In this document: positions 8,293 to 16,664 of the stretch, in pieces
Layout of the letters: each line of letters starts with the position of its first letter
Position numbering within the stretch: position 1 is the stretch's first letter
NCBI GenBank assembly: GCA_013297675.1
Contig: JAAFHZ010000007.1
Coordinates: 1 to 64,000, forward strand
DNA from: Synechococcales cyanobacterium bin59.metabat.ball.084
Lineage (GTDB): Bacteria; Cyanobacteriota; Cyanobacteriia; Cyanobacteriales; Chamaesiphonaceae
Direction: 5' to 3'
DNA: 64,000 nucleotides
Notes under the pieces: generated by a model
The model's input: only the letters and a program-made list of their open reading frames with translations
What the model was told of the DNA's origin: nothing
Databases searched by the model: none
Translations under genes and position numbers: made by a program

Positions 8293-8931
8293 ATGACATC
8301 CAAACGCCGCAGTGCTGAAAGCGAAGAACTAAATATTTGGCCATCATTTACCGATCTGATGTCCAATGCTTTCATGATTAGTATGCTGTTAATCTTACTC
8401 TTGGTGATTAAAATACCAACGAAGAAGCAAGAACAGCCCAAAAAAGCGCCGCCAATCATTGAAATTCAAGACAGCGGAGCCTACCGATTTTTATCGGGCA
8501 GCGCTGAATCCCCTGCTGAAATGACTAACTATCTTGAAACCAAACTAGTTTCTCAAATTGAGGAACAGGTTCGAGAAAATAAAATCGATGTGATTGAAAT
8601 TATTGGTCATACCGATGCACAGCCCAATGCGATCAATGCTGGAAACCTAGATAGCAAAATTCAGGATGTGGCAGCAAACAAGTTTCCGATATCAATGTTG
8701 AAAGCTAGCTCTAACGCAGACTTAGGTCTAATGAGAGCTTTGACAGTGGTAAAGATTTTGAAGAATATCCAGTCTAGTTCAAGTCATCTGAAGGGTGTCA
8801 AATTCAGAGCTTACTCTGCTGGTCAGCTAATTCTCCCCCGAGATATTGAATCTGCCGATCCACAGGATGGTCGTCGCCGTCGGATCGAAATTCGGTTTAC
8901 TCGTGATGGCAAGGTGACAAAAGTAGGATAG
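8293..8931 (+). CDS. zorB: ZorB-like MotB/OmpA-family stator subunit
   Basis: The 212-residue protein has a short cytoplasmic start, one membrane helix (about residues 22-42) and a periplasmic OmpA/MotB domain. Asp21 in WPSFTDLMS sits at the entrance of the helix, where MotB-type stators carry their proton-binding Asp. EIIGHTDAQPN and the C-terminal GRRRRIEIRF match peptidoglycan-binding OmpA motifs. With the gene upstream it should form an ion-driven inner-membrane motor anchored to the wall. ZorB of Zorya is the closest architecture. No zorC, zorD or zorE follows: the next gene is on the other strand and encodes a small membrane protein. Confidence 0.82.
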   Translation: MTSKRRSAESEELNIWPSFTDLMSNAFMISMLLILLLVIKIPTKKQEQPKKAPPIIEIQDSGAYRFLSGSAESPAEMTNYLETKLVSQIEEQVRENKIDVIEIIGHTDAQPNAINAGNLDSKIQDVAANKFPISMLKASSNADLGLMRALTVVKILKNIQSSSSHLKGVKFRAYSAGQLILPRDIESADPQDGRRRRIEIRFTRDGKVTKVG

Positions 8932-9031
8932 CTTCGTAGGTCTTGATGATCGATTAATTTCTTGATTTGCAATCTATAGCAATGGTATTCAATGAACAAT
9001 TGATGATGGCAAAACGACTCCTTACAAAATA

Positions 9032-9088
9032 TTAGGATCTATGATGGTTCAAGATTTGCTATGCAGCTTGAACCATCATAGATCCTAA
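9032..9088. terminator. Long perfect hairpin downstream of the zorB-like gene
   Basis: Arms 9032-9053 and 9067-9088 are exact 22-base reverse complements with a 13-base loop. The hairpin lies between the convergent ends of the zorB-like gene and the small membrane protein gene, so it can serve both strands. Its outer half (ttaggatctatgatgg) resembles the hairpin upstream of the zorA-like gene (tttagggttcatgg). Confidence 0.75.
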
Positions 9089-9099
9089 ATTCAACCAGG

Positions 9100-9510
9100 C
9101 TACTCTCCCCAAGAATCCAGATCGAGTGCCGCAGAGCCACCCTGATCGAGTTCTTTAAACACACCCTTGAGCTGAATCCACAAAAACAGAGTGGTCAGTA
9201 GGGTCATTGGAATCGCCAATCCGGCGGCCAAGATATCTGGAAAGCCAAAAATGGACAGTCCTGAGGTCAAGAAAATTCCCACCCCGGCAGCAATACCCAC
9301 AAAAGGGACTTGGAGAGGGAGTTTACCCGAGTTGGCCAAGCGAATATTGGCTCGATCGGCAGACCAAGCTTTGACGTTGGTTTTAAGAGTGGCATCGAAG
9401 GCTGCACCGCAGCTTATGCCCATGAACAAACCGACTACCAGTAAGAAGTATGGCGGATCGGTAGGATAGTAATACAAACAGAACTCCTGCAAATGGCTGA
9501 TGGAAATCAC
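9100..9510 (-). CDS. Small integral membrane protein, unknown function
   Basis: The product has two or three hydrophobic segments: one around YFLLVVGLFMGISCGAAF, then VGIAAGVGIFLTSGL and AGLAIPMTLLTTLFLW. A soluble loop separates the first two, and the C-terminus is acidic. I do not recognise the family. The longest frame begins at a GTG at 9510. A TTG at 9477-9475 preceded by GGAG at six bases is a better start and would remove the overlap with the mini-gene on the other strand. The 3' end faces the zorB-like gene across the hairpin. Nothing in the sequence links it functionally to that pair. Confidence 0.7.
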   Translation of the reverse strand: MISISHLQEFCLYYYPTDPPYFLLVVGLFMGISCGAAFDATLKTNVKAWSADRANIRLANSGKLPLQVPFVGIAAGVGIFLTSGLSIFGFPDILAAGLAIPMTLLTTLFLWIQLKGVFKELDQGGSAALDLDSWGE

Positions 9511-9648
9511 ACATTTAGTGCGATATATTTATCTCATGCGCCTGAGATACATCTTAAATTTAAAGCAATTGTCCGGGCAAATCAAATTGAATCTTCTTTA
9601 GGTATTAGTGAGTTAAAGCTCTCCGTACCGGGGGAAATCGGGGTTTAG
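9493..9648 (+). CDS. 51-residue protein, first copy of a tandem pair
   Basis: An ATG opens a 51-codon frame (start MADGNHTFSAIYLS, end VPGEIGV) that is repeated 259 bases downstream. The two products are about 65% identical (33 of 51 positions), with no gap in the alignment until the last codons, and ANQIESSLGISE is unchanged in both. No membrane segment or signal peptide is seen. A hairpin with a T-rich tail follows seven bases after the stop. There is no clear ribosome binding site. I do not recognise the family. The frame overlaps the 5' end of the minus-strand gene only if that gene uses its GTG start. Confidence 0.5.
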   Translation: MADGNHTFSAIYLSHAPEIHLKFKAIVRANQIESSLGISELKLSVPGEIGV

Positions 9649-9654
9649 TTAACA

Positions 9655-9687
9655 ATGGCAGGCACAGAAGGTGTCTGCCATTCTTTT
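9655..9687 (+). terminator. Terminator of the first mini-gene
   Basis: An 11-base stem (9655-9665 with 9671-9681, one G-U pair) and a 5-base loop are followed by tcttttgg. Confidence 0.65.
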
Positions 9688-9751
9688 GGCTGTTCAAAAT
9701 CTTGGTTCACTGGTATTTTTTTATGTTAGGTTCCAAGCTGAGATCCAGTAA

Positions 9752-9910
9752 ATGGCTGATGGAGATCACAAATTTAGTGAGATATATTTGTCTTATCAGC
9801 CTGAGATACAACTTAATTTTCAAGAAGTTATCCCGGCTAATCAAATTGAATCTTCTTTAGGTATTAGCGAGTTTAGCCTCCCTATACCGGGGGAATTGGG
9901 GTTTAGTTAA
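9752..9910 (+). CDS. 52-residue protein, second copy of a tandem pair
   Basis: The frame reads MADGDHKFSEIYLS at the start and ends IPGELGFS. It aligns over its whole length with the upstream copy, including the following terminator region, so a block of roughly 190 bases was duplicated. Differences fall in solvent-type positions (N/D, T/K, A/E, H/Q), while hydrophobic and Gly/Pro positions are mostly kept, as expected for coding sequence. A strong terminator follows directly. Function unknown. Confidence 0.5.
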   Translation: MADGDHKFSEIYLSYQPEIQLNFQEVIPANQIESSLGISEFSLPIPGELGFS

Positions 9911-9913
9911 CAG

Positions 9914-9945
9914 CAGCAGACACAATGTGCCTGCTGTTTTTTTTG
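9914..9945 (+). terminator. Terminator of the second mini-gene
   Basis: A stem of CAGCAGAC-type sequence (9914-9924) pairs with 9926-9936 (one G-U, tight loop) and is followed by eight T. It overlaps an ATG at 9925 that would otherwise extend nadC. Confidence 0.75.
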
Positions 9946-9993
9946 GCGCTTTTTTTGTGGTTAACTAGAGGCTGTTGGTTCTTTGGTTTCTTT

Positions 9994-10842
9994 ATGGCTC
10001 CGTTTGTTTTACCTCCTTGGATCGTGCTAGATCCCTTGCTAGATAGCTGGTTACGAGAAGACATTGGGCGTGGCGATCGAGCAACTGCTGGTTTAACAGG
10101 TATTAGAACCGCCCAGTGGCGGGTGAAATCAGCAGGAAGAATTGCCGGGTTAGATGTGGCAGCGCGGATTTTTCAGCGGTTGAACCCGACTGTAGACTTT
10201 GTGGCCTTGGTACCAGAGGGAGCTGATTGTGAGGCTCAGACGATCGTGGCCGAAATTACTGGATCGATCGGGGATTTGTTGACGGGTGAGCGATCGGCGT
10301 TGAATTTGGTGATGCGGTTGAGTGGCATTGCCACAGCAACTAGTTTATATGCGGCGCAGATTGCTGATTTGCCAACCCAGTTGGTAGATACCCGCAAAAC
10401 TACGCCCGGTTTAAGAATTTTAGAGAAGTATGCAACTACTGTGGGCGGGGGAATCAGTCACCGCCAGGGTTTGGATGATGGAGCGATGATCAAAGATAAT
10501 CATATTGCGGCAGCGGGGGGCATTCGGGAGGCCGTAACATTGGTGCGGGAATCTTTGCCATATCCGTTGACGATCGAGGTAGAAGTAGAGTCGATCGAGC
10601 AGCTCGATGTGGCGATGGAGTGCGGGGTAGAGATTATTATGTTGGACAATATGCCAGTGCCGATGATGGAGGTGGCGGTAGATGCTTGCCGAAAACACGC
10701 CCCACATATTAAGTTGGAAGCTTCGGGGAATATTACGCTGGAAACTATTCGAGCAGTGGCCGAAACTGGGGTAGATTATATTTCTACAAGTGCGCCAATT
10801 ACTCGATCGCCCTGGTTAGATCTAAGTATGCGGATGATCTAG
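9994..10842 (+). CDS. nadC: Nicotinate-nucleotide pyrophosphorylase (carboxylating)
   Basis: NadC converts quinolinate and PRPP to nicotinate mononucleotide in de novo NAD synthesis. The 282-residue product shows DTRKTTPGLR, GGGISHRQGLDDGAMIKDNH and the barrel motifs EVEVE and IMLDNM that bind quinolinate and PRPP. The frame is open from ATG 9925, but that codon lies in the upstream terminator hairpin and would add a hydrophobic leader foreign to the family. ATG 9994 gives the normal length. The gene is monocistronic. Confidence 0.93.
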   Translation: MAPFVLPPWIVLDPLLDSWLREDIGRGDRATAGLTGIRTAQWRVKSAGRIAGLDVAARIFQRLNPTVDFVALVPEGADCEAQTIVAEITGSIGDLLTGERSALNLVMRLSGIATATSLYAAQIADLPTQLVDTRKTTPGLRILEKYATTVGGGISHRQGLDDGAMIKDNHIAAAGGIREAVTLVRESLPYPLTIEVEVESIEQLDVAMECGVEIIMLDNMPVPMMEVAVDACRKHAPHIKLEASGNITLETIRAVAETGVDYISTSAPITRSPWLDLSMRMI

Positions 10843-10907
10843 AGCATCTCAATTACGAGAATCGATTAGAATTATTCTAGACCCATTCCCATCAGAGAAT
10901 CAAGAAT

Positions 10908-11168
10908 ATGAGTAGACATACCCCTTACAACATCCAGTTGCAGGTTTCGCGGATGTTTCAAGATGGACAAGCCATGTTTGCCAGCATTAAAGTCCAAGAT
11001 TGGCTGAAAGAGCGCAGTGAAGATCCGGCAGACTACAGTATTACTTTCAACAAAAAACCGGCACCAGTCGGTTCCCGCGCAGTCCAAACAGTCGAAATTG
11101 TGCTCAAGCGCAAAGATGGTGAGCCAGTAGCCGATTGGTTACTGTCACAGTTAGCTGGTGAAGGCTAG
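10908..11168 (+). CDS. Small conserved protein of unknown function
   Basis: The 86-residue product starts MSRHTPYNIQLQVSRMFQDG and has a mixed alpha/beta pattern with a basic surface; there is no signal or membrane segment. Codon use and composition match the neighbours. The stop shares four bases (ctag) with the stop of the convergent glycosyltransferase gene. I do not recognise a named family. Confidence 0.75.
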   Translation: MSRHTPYNIQLQVSRMFQDGQAMFASIKVQDWLKERSEDPADYSITFNKKPAPVGSRAVQTVEIVLKRKDGEPVADWLLSQLAGEG

Positions 11169-13300
11169 GCTTGGTGAATCTGCCACATTTGCTGATAGGC
11201 TTTCTCCATCTCTAGAGTGAAATCATGGGCGTTCCATAGCGGAGATGTCCAGCGTGCGGCTAAGAGCTTGCTAGCTACTTGTTGACGAAGGCTCTGATCT
11301 TTACCCAGCTTGATGCCCCACTCAATGTATTCGACGATCGATTTCCCAATCCCCTCGGTAATACCGGCACAGGTCATAAAACCATAACTATTTCGGGCGG
11401 CGAACTGCTCACCAATGGTCGTAACCATCGGAATTCCCAGCCACAAGGTTTCTAATGTAGTAGTTGCGCCATTGTAAGGAAAGGTATCTAAAACCACGTC
11501 GGCGATCTGTAAATTAGCGCGATGGGTTATTTCGTTGGGATCTTCGCCTAAGAAGCGAACTTTTGACCATTCTAAGCCCGCTGCTGCTGCTAAAGATTGA
11601 TATAAGCGTAAAGCAGTATCTTCGTCCATGCGGGTTTTGACTAATAAATAGCTATTAGCTACTTGTCGTACTATTTGCATTTGTGCCAAAATATTGGCGG
11701 CATTGAGCTTGTAGCCTTTTTGGGCGCTGAAGTAAATCACTGCATCTGCGGGGATATTTAGGCTCGATCGAGATATCGTAGCTGTCCCGACTTCAAAACC
11801 ATCCACGGCTAAATAAGTCTGGGGCAACCGCCAAATCTTTTCGCTATAGTATGCTTGGGCATCGGCTGGTAAAACTTGGTGATCGGCAATGTAGTAGTCA
11901 ATTTCTGGACAGCCAGAGGCATCCCAGCCTAGCCAAGTTATCTGAATTGGAGCTGCTCTGCGCGACATAACTTCATAGGTGACACTAGAGGTAATGCTAT
12001 CTACATCTACTAAAATATCTATTTGATCTTGACGAATCAAATCAGCAATTTCTACAGGATTATTATTGAGATAGTAGTTGGCATCAGACTTGCTAGCAAA
12101 CCAATGAGCATTAAAGGAATTATGTTCAGGAGTATTGATGTTATAAGTAAAAATCTCAAATTTCTCATGATTATGATACTGCCATAGCCAGCGACTCAAC
12201 CAACCCACAGAATGAGAGCGCAGCGTTCCACCGATATAGCCAATTCTTAAAACCCCTGGTTTTTTGGGGTGTTTTGGTTTTGCCGAATAAGGTTTTTTGG
12301 CATCGGCTAATTCTAATTTCAAACAGGCTTGATATAACTGACCAGCGCGATTTTGATAGTGATGATTTTCGGCGGGCAAATCTTGGAGATAAGGAAAAAA
12401 GCCGGTGGTGCTGATGATCGATTTACAGTTTTCTAAATCTATATCTGGGGGTGGATTCTGCAAAATCTGATCTACCAAGCTGCGATAGGCAGGCATGATT
12501 GTTGCCACTTGTGCAAAATCACTGGCTTCTAGTAAAGCCCTTGTCCATAAATAATAGCCGCGCACTTTTTCTAGATCGGTAACACAGCCTTCGTAATATT
12601 TTTGAGCCATCTGGGCACTATCGGCATAGCGATTTACTTGCGGATAAGTCACAGAGAGAAAATGCCTTAAGCCTAAATTTTGGGGGAATAGCTCTAGGCA
12701 ATATTCAGCCACCGAAATACCTCGATCTGTCAGGTAGGGAAAACCTATACCAAAAGCCTGTACCAGCAATATACTCAGCAGCTCTTCTGCTCGATCGCTA
12801 TATTGCAAGCAATTTAAAACCTGAGAGATATTTTCTGTGCAGATTACTCCCAACATTTTACCAAAAGCCGCTGCTAACAGGGGCTGATTAATCTCCTCCG
12901 CTTCAGCAATAGCTTCGGCTAGCTGCCATTCCAAAATATGTGCTGGGTGTAGTTGAGTACAGCAGTCTGTCAGCAAGACTAACTGCAAAACATTTTCTAA
13001 GCAAGTGTCATGAAGCTGCTGAAAGTATTCTCTTAAGATCAATGCTCCTCGATAGTTACGCAGCTCGGTCTGTTGTTGGGCCGCAATCAGCAAAGTGTTG
13101 CCCAGGTCAGTGGCTAATTGAGCAGCGGCTGCTTCGTCAGAGGCGTTGGCCAAGGGTATCAACCAAGTGGCATCAGCTTCTGCCAAATTATTATTGAGAG
13201 CGTAAGAAATTCCTAACCACCAATAGTTGCTAGCCAGATCGCTCTTGGCGATCGCGGCTTTGTAACGAGCAATCTGTTTGGTGATAGATGGTGCAATCAT
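11165..13300 (-). CDS. GT41-family (O-GlcNAc transferase/SPINDLY-like) glycosyltransferase
   Basis: The 711-residue protein has an all-helical N-terminal half (TPR-like, residues 1-310) and a GT-B catalytic half. RIGYIGGTLRSHSVGWLSRW begins the catalytic region. QITWLGWDASGCPEIDYYIAD, KVRFLGEDPNEITHR and DVVLDTFPYNGATTTLETLW are typical of bacterial O-linked GlcNAc transferase-like proteins. It probably glycosylates a protein or a surface polymer. The frame continues upstream to 13693 but overlaps the divergent flippase gene and loses homology, so the ATG at 13300 is chosen. The flippase next door suggests a shared role in surface glycans. Confidence 0.85.
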   Translation of the reverse strand: MIAPSITKQIARYKAAIAKSDLASNYWWLGISYALNNNLAEADATWLIPLANASDEAAAAQLATDLGNTLLIAAQQQTELRNYRGALILREYFQQLHDTCLENVLQLVLLTDCCTQLHPAHILEWQLAEAIAEAEEINQPLLAAAFGKMLGVICTENISQVLNCLQYSDRAEELLSILLVQAFGIGFPYLTDRGISVAEYCLELFPQNLGLRHFLSVTYPQVNRYADSAQMAQKYYEGCVTDLEKVRGYYLWTRALLEASDFAQVATIMPAYRSLVDQILQNPPPDIDLENCKSIISTTGFFPYLQDLPAENHHYQNRAGQLYQACLKLELADAKKPYSAKPKHPKKPGVLRIGYIGGTLRSHSVGWLSRWLWQYHNHEKFEIFTYNINTPEHNSFNAHWFASKSDANYYLNNNPVEIADLIRQDQIDILVDVDSITSSVTYEVMSRRAAPIQITWLGWDASGCPEIDYYIADHQVLPADAQAYYSEKIWRLPQTYLAVDGFEVGTATISRSSLNIPADAVIYFSAQKGYKLNAANILAQMQIVRQVANSYLLVKTRMDEDTALRLYQSLAAAAGLEWSKVRFLGEDPNEITHRANLQIADVVLDTFPYNGATTTLETLWLGIPMVTTIGEQFAARNSYGFMTCAGITEGIGKSIVEYIEWGIKLGKDQSLRQQVASKLLAARWTSPLWNAHDFTLEMEKAYQQMWQIHQA

Positions 13301-13427
13301 GATTGGAGCTAGAACGGCTACGATGCTATGGTACCCAGCCGCTCGATCGTTCAAGCCATAAAAGGTTAAAAATTTCGATGAAGTGATTGGTAAACAGTGA
13401 TTGGTAAACTCTGCATAATTCAGCCGG

Positions 13428-14768
13428 ATGGCAGTGGTCGATCGACTGTTAAAACAGCATACAATGGAGCAAAGTCTTCCGTTGCTACCTAACGCTGCCT
13501 TCATGCAAAAAATCTTTCGCAATAATATTTTCTCCAATAGCATCGCGGTACTGCTATTGCGGGGTACTACGATCTTTACCCGGATTGCGGCGTTGTTTGT
13601 AATTGCCAAATTCACCAATAGCCAAGAGTTTGGCATGGTTTCGGTGGCGGTTGCTCTGGCCGAAATTGGCAAAGTAGCAGCCGATTTTGGCACTGATACT
13701 CTGTCTTTAAAAGAATATGCGATCGCTTCTGAGCCTCAGCGTTTGAGCAGGTTTGCTGGGACTGTTGCCCATACTAAATTTATTTGCTGTTTGCTGGTAT
13801 ATGCTAGCCTATCTACTTACTTTGTGGCGGTAGAGACTTTACCAAATGCTTTGATTGGGATAGTAGCAGGGTTATTGCTGGTTACGACTTCATTTAGTAA
13901 CTTTTCGATTAATTACTTTCAGGCCAGGTTAAGAATTCCAGAAATTCTGTGGCCGATCATTGCTAATAACTTAGTGGCGTTGGCGCTGGTGGCTTTGTTA
14001 CTGACAGTATACCCCAGTGCTTTATTGGGGGTAGCCATTTTGCCCGGAGCCGAAGCGGTGAATGCCCTAATTTTGTACTTATATTTCCGTAAGAATGTGC
14101 GATTAGAGTTAAAGCAAATCGATCGAGCGGACGTGTGGGCTTTGCTGCGCCAGGGGCTGCCGATCGCGATTTCGATCATTATTGTGGCTATTTACACCCG
14201 CCTGGATGTAATTGTCTTAGAGAAGTTTTTTGATAAGTCGATCGTCGGGGAATATGGAGTGGCTTTTCGCTGTACAGAGCCATTTCAACTGGTGACTTCG
14301 GCTTTTGCAATTACTGCCTACAGTCATTTGTCAGCGATTTTAGACCAGCATAAGTTCCAAGAAGCCAATAAATTTATTGTGAAATATGGCTCAATGATTT
14401 TGACTTATGGCTTAGTGATTTGTGGATTTTTGCTGCTGGTGGCTCCCCCTTTGATTCAAGCTTTTTTACCCCAATATCAAAATTCGATTCCAATTCTGCA
14501 AGTGTTGGCCACCGCAATTATTTTTCGGACACCTAGCGCCAGTCTTACCTGCATGATTCAAGCCTTTGGTCACTACCGGTGGATTACCTATGTATCGGTG
14601 TGGAATTTGGTATTTATTGCTGCACTGTTGGCAATTTTGGTACCCAGAATGTCGGCAATTGGCGCAGCTTATTCTTTGCTGATCGGGGAAGTAGTGAATG
14701 TGCTGATTCAGGGTTCTATGCTGTTATATATAAGTCGCCGTCGGCTTTTAATAGCTAGCAAATCCTAA
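13428..14768 (+). CDS. Oligosaccharide flippase (Wzx/PST, MATE-like superfamily)
   Basis: The 446-residue protein has about twelve to fourteen hydrophobic helices and no soluble domain. The N-terminal pattern (NNIFSNSIAVLLLRGTTIF, FTNSQEFGMVSVAVALAEIG) is that of polysaccharide export flippases, which move lipid-linked sugars across the inner membrane. ATG 13428 is the longest start; ATG 13464 or 13503 would still include all helices. It is divergent from the glycosyltransferase and ends at a strong terminator. Confidence 0.87.
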   Translation: MAVVDRLLKQHTMEQSLPLLPNAAFMQKIFRNNIFSNSIAVLLLRGTTIFTRIAALFVIAKFTNSQEFGMVSVAVALAEIGKVAADFGTDTLSLKEYAIASEPQRLSRFAGTVAHTKFICCLLVYASLSTYFVAVETLPNALIGIVAGLLLVTTSFSNFSINYFQARLRIPEILWPIIANNLVALALVALLLTVYPSALLGVAILPGAEAVNALILYLYFRKNVRLELKQIDRADVWALLRQGLPIAISIIIVAIYTRLDVIVLEKFFDKSIVGEYGVAFRCTEPFQLVTSAFAITAYSHLSAILDQHKFQEANKFIVKYGSMILTYGLVICGFLLLVAPPLIQAFLPQYQNSIPILQVLATAIIFRTPSASLTCMIQAFGHYRWITYVSVWNLVFIAALLAILVPRMSAIGAAYSLLIGEVVNVLIQGSMLLYISRRRLLIASKS

Positions 14769-14797
14769 AAAAAGCCCCCATTTCTGGGGGCTTTTTA
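14768..14797. terminator. Bidirectional rho-independent terminator
   Basis: AGCCCCCA pairs with TGGGGGCT around tttc, flanked by A-run and T-run, so it works in both directions between the convergent flippase and RTX genes. Confidence 0.92.
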
Positions 14798-14811
14798 AAG
14801 CTTAATCAAAA

Positions 14812-16332
14812 CTAGCCAGTAATTCTAAAAGAATCAGCAGTGACAATTGTGCCTGGAGCAACAGAGGCAAATTGACCGCCTCTGCCCAAGCCATGACCGC
14901 CACAGTTTTCGTTGTAGAACAGTGAGCCATTGCTGGAGTTGTAGACAATAAATGCCTGTGATTCGGCTGCATCAGCATCGCTAGTAACAATCGCAAAATC
15001 GCTACTCACGTTGAAGCCGTTACCAGCAGAACTTTGTAACGCACCAAAAGTACCTTTACTCAAGGAGATGAAGTCTTCGGCGTTGTTAAAGTCAGAGATA
15101 TTATCTACGCCTAGACCGGCTGCATCAAAGGCTACGCCACCAGAGCTGAAGGCAAAAGTATCACGACCTGCTCCGCCAGTAAGTGCGTCATCGCCACTTC
15201 CTCCAACCAAGAAGTCATCACCATTGCCGCCAAATAAGGTATCGATACCGGCATTGCTCTGTAAGATGTCATTGCCATCTTCACCGAAGATCAAGTCATC
15301 GCCATTCCCGCCTGCGATCGTGTCGTCTTCACTACCGCCATAGAGAGCATCATTGCCATCTTCGCCGAATAGTAGATCTCTGCCACTGCCACCGTAGACA
15401 GTATCATTGCCATTGCCACCAAAAAGGGTGTCATCGCCAGCGTCACCGCCAATTAGATCATCATCGTTGCCGCCAAAGATTGCATCATTGCCATCTTCAC
15501 CAAACAACCGATCTTGGCCATCGGCACCAACAATAGTATCGTTACCATTGCCACCATGAACAAAGTCATCGCCATTGCCAGCTTCGATCGAGTCATTATC
15601 GTTGCCGCCGTACAGGAAGTCGTTGCCATCTTCACCAAAGATTGTGTCTTGGCCATCACTGCCTACGATTGTATCGTCACCGGCACCACCAAACAGCAAG
15701 TCGTTACCAGCATTGCCATCTAATGAGTCGTTACCATTACCACCATAAATGGAGTCATTGCCTTCTTCGCCAAAGATAGAGTCATTGCCATCGTTGCCAA
15801 CTAAGGTATCGTTGCCGTTACCGCCAAAGATGAGGTCGTCATTAGCACCGCCATCAATGGAGTCGTTATCGTTACCACCGTAAAGTGAATCGTTGCCATC
15901 TCCACCAAACAATATATCTTGGCCATCGTTACCAACCAAAATATCGTTACCAGTGCCACCATCAAGGGTGTCGTTACCGGTACCACCATCAATAAAGTCG
16001 TTGCCAGCATCACCAAACAACCGATCATTGCCATCCAAACCAAAAATTCGATCGTCTCCGCCTAAGCCTCGAATAGTGTCGTTGCCATTGGTGCCGTTGA
16101 GAGTGTCATTTCCTTCTGTTGCACCAGTGGGTACCGGAGTTGGAGTAGGTACCGGAGTTGGTGTTGGTACCGGAGTTGGGACTGGATTTGGCCTTGGTAT
16201 GGGAGTTGGCGTTGGTACTGGGAAAGGCAGTGGAAATGGAATAGGTGTGGGAAAATTATTTCTGCCCGAACTTCTGTTAGATCTCTTCGAGCTTTTATTT
16301 GATTTTTTAGAGCTTTTATTTTTCTTAGACAT
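14812..16332 (-). CDS. RTX calcium-binding repeat protein
   Basis: The 506-residue protein has a Lys/Ser/Asn-rich basic start and a 45-residue Pro/Thr/Val linker. It then has 36 uninterrupted nonapeptides of the type GGxGxDxLx (about residues 72-395) and a C-terminal segment ([16 protein letters not shown]) like those that carry type I secretion signals. Such repeats form calcium-loaded parallel beta-rolls outside the cell. There is no Sec signal, so type I export is expected, though no exporter genes are nearby. The repeats show a higher-order period of five units. Function may be adhesion, S-layer or motility related; the sequence does not tell which. Confidence 0.92.
   Translation of the reverse strand: MSKKNKSSKKSNKSSKRSNRSSGRNNFPTPIPFPLPFPVPTPTPIPRPNPVPTPVPTPTPVPTPTPVPTGATEGNDTLNGTNGNDTIRGLGGDDRIFGLDGNDRLFGDAGNDFIDGGTGNDTLDGGTGNDILVGNDGQDILFGGDGNDSLYGGNDNDSIDGGANDDLIFGGNGNDTLVGNDGNDSIFGEEGNDSIYGGNGNDSLDGNAGNDLLFGGAGDDTIVGSDGQDTIFGEDGNDFLYGGNDNDSIEAGNGDDFVHGGNGNDTIVGADGQDRLFGEDGNDAIFGGNDDDLIGGDAGDDTLFGGNGNDTVYGGSGRDLLFGEDGNDALYGGSEDDTIAGGNGDDLIFGEDGNDILQSNAGIDTLFGGNGDDFLVGGSGDDALTGGAGRDTFAFSSGGVAFDAAGLGVDNISDFNNAEDFISLSKGTFGALQSSAGNGFNVSSDFAIVTSDADAAESQAFIVYNSSNGSLFYNENCGGHGLGRGGQFASVAPGTIVTADSFRITG
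14950..16120 (-). repeat. 36 RTX nonapeptide-coding repeats with a 135-bp super-repeat
   Basis: Units 7-31 group into five blocks of five nonapeptides (45 residues each) whose second and third units repeat as [27 protein letters not shown] and [27 protein letters not shown]. The order is conserved in each block, indicating expansion by duplication of a 135-bp unit. Boundaries given are approximate. Confidence 0.8.
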
Positions 16333-16664
16333 CGATTTTGTTCAATCCTATGTGTTTAAACAGCTTAATTAAGTAGATTGCACCATTTTTTTAACATTAA
16401 AGTTAATAGCCAGAGATATGATATCTCACACCTTAATTTCGTACCAGTTAAAATGAAAGAAAAATCCTGAAAAGTAGAGGCAAAAGCCTGAAAGGCTCTC
16501 TAGATAAAAGTTTTAGCAAAAGTAACTGATTATTGCTAACTTCAGCCAATCGACTGATATATAGCGCTAAAAAGCGGAGAAAGCATACGCCATGTTAAGT
16601 AAATTTAGAATAGAAACTCTGATGGTTGAGCCATTATTGAATAATCAATGACCTAGCGCACAGC
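16333..16664. other. Intergenic region without a recognisable gene
   Basis: This AT-rich stretch of 332 bases lies between the RTX gene (5' side) and the rnz stop. It must hold the RTX promoter. The only frame with a plausible start is 19 codons long (16592-16651) and I see no support for it. No hairpin with a T-run was seen. Confidence 0.6.

Larger units (their letters stand above)
9493..9944 (+). repeat. Direct duplication of about 190 bp (mini-gene plus terminator)
   Basis: Blocks 9493-9690 and 9752-9944 align from the shared start atggctgatgg through aatcaaattgaatcttcttt and gggtttagttaaca to a hairpin and T-run. The spacer of about 60 bases contains no gene. Confidence 0.85.

Noticed and set aside
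9925-9993. ATG at 9925 as the start of nadC
   Set aside because: It lies inside the terminator hairpin of the mini-gene and adds a hydrophobic leader foreign to NadC.
14996-16372. Several plus-strand ORFs opposite the RTX gene
   Set aside because: They are by-products of the nonapeptide repeat; translations are low-complexity Ser/Pro/His-rich sequence.
16592-16651. 19-codon ORF upstream of rnz
   Set aside because: Too short, no homologue recognised, no terminator or promoter arrangement supporting it.
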